NCBI GenBank assembly: GCA_949825065.1
Contig: OX463842.1
Location: 1,805,501-1,869,500, forward strand
Length of the DNA stretch: 64,000 nt
DNA from: Odontocerum albicorne
Lineage: Eukaryota > Arthropoda > Insecta > Trichoptera > Odontoceridae
Reading direction: 5' to 3'
Shown: positions 63,838-64,000 of the stretch, in pieces
How positions within the stretch are numbered: position 1 is the first letter of the stretch
How the letters are laid out: each line of letters opens with the position of its first letter
Position numbers and translations under genes: made by a program
The notes under the pieces: model-generated
What the model saw: only the letters and a program-made list of their open reading frames with translations
Databases searched by the model: none
Told to the model about the DNA's origin: nothing

Positions 63838-63935
63838 CTTGGATATCATTTGAATAAACACTCACTACGTCCACGTTTCACTTCCATACATTGAACTTGG
63901 CATCAAAACAAATACAGGAGTAAAATAATTCGTTA
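63838..63935 (-). pseudogene. LINE C scrap
   Basis: Minus strand: ATGCCAAGTTCAATGTATGG and AAGTGAAACGTGGACGTAGT, the YGSETW-region codons of family C. Confidence 0.55.
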
Positions 63936-64000
63936 AATATTTCGTGAAAATTTCAACAATGTACCCTCATCGATCTTTTGGTAAAACGTTCTTCTTTCAT

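Overview
The window looks like AT-rich, repeat-laden insect nuclear DNA. The evidence is a spliced homeobox gene with canonical GT-AG introns and an insect-type Pax (eyegone/twin of eyegone class) homeodomain, set among many decayed non-LTR retrotransposons, tRNA-derived SINEs, mariner, Harbinger and piggyBac-like DNA elements and Penelope-like elements. The repeat spectrum suits Lepidoptera or a close relative. The order is an inference; no species can be named from the sequence alone.

The only host gene I can support lies on the minus strand between 14168 and 19488. Three exons join in frame: 19192-19488 (end of the paired-domain RED subdomain plus an Ala/Pro-rich linker), 17700-17884 (most of the homeodomain) and 14168-14659 (recognition helix with Ser50, then an acidic/charged tail to the stop). 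The 5' part of the gene, including most of the RED subdomain, was not recognised in the window and presumably lies at higher coordinates, in or beyond it.

Layout. 1-12.7 kb: downstream flank, almost all transposon debris, including a mariner fold-back (1290-2180), Harbinger remains with a MADF domain (2266-2952), a 1.1 kb palindrome holding nested MITEs (2999-4104), SINEs, LINE 3' ends and two copies of a TTAA-bounded MITE. 12.7-14.2 kb: AT-rich 3' flank. 14.2-19.5 kb: eyg/toe exons with SINE- and LINE-bearing introns. 19.5-64 kb: most likely a large 5' intron or upstream region with dense repeats. Within it are islands of non-repetitive, more GC-rich DNA (about 21.0-21.3, 25.8-26.0, 27.4-27.6, 35.7-36.1, 38.3-38.65, 43.55-43.8, 54.1-54.45, 62.45-62.65 and 63.4-63.7 kb) that are the best places to look for enhancers or missing exons.

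Repeat families. I labelled them by shared sequence: LINE A (3' tail shared with the SINEs), LINE B (tail ending CATGTGTAAAATAAATAAA), LINE C (RTE-like C-terminus), LINE D (RTE-like, second family), LINE E (GRPPK C-terminus), LINE F (Jockey-like RT) and LINE G (3' UTR only). There is also a tRNA-derived SINE family, a roughly 600 bp TTAA-bounded MITE in six copies, a CAGTAC-ended MITE in four copies, and Penelope-like elements with GIY-YIG remnants and hammerhead-like cores. All transposon ORFs seen are broken or truncated. No bacterial-type operon, CRISPR array, rRNA gene or convincing functional tRNA gene is present.
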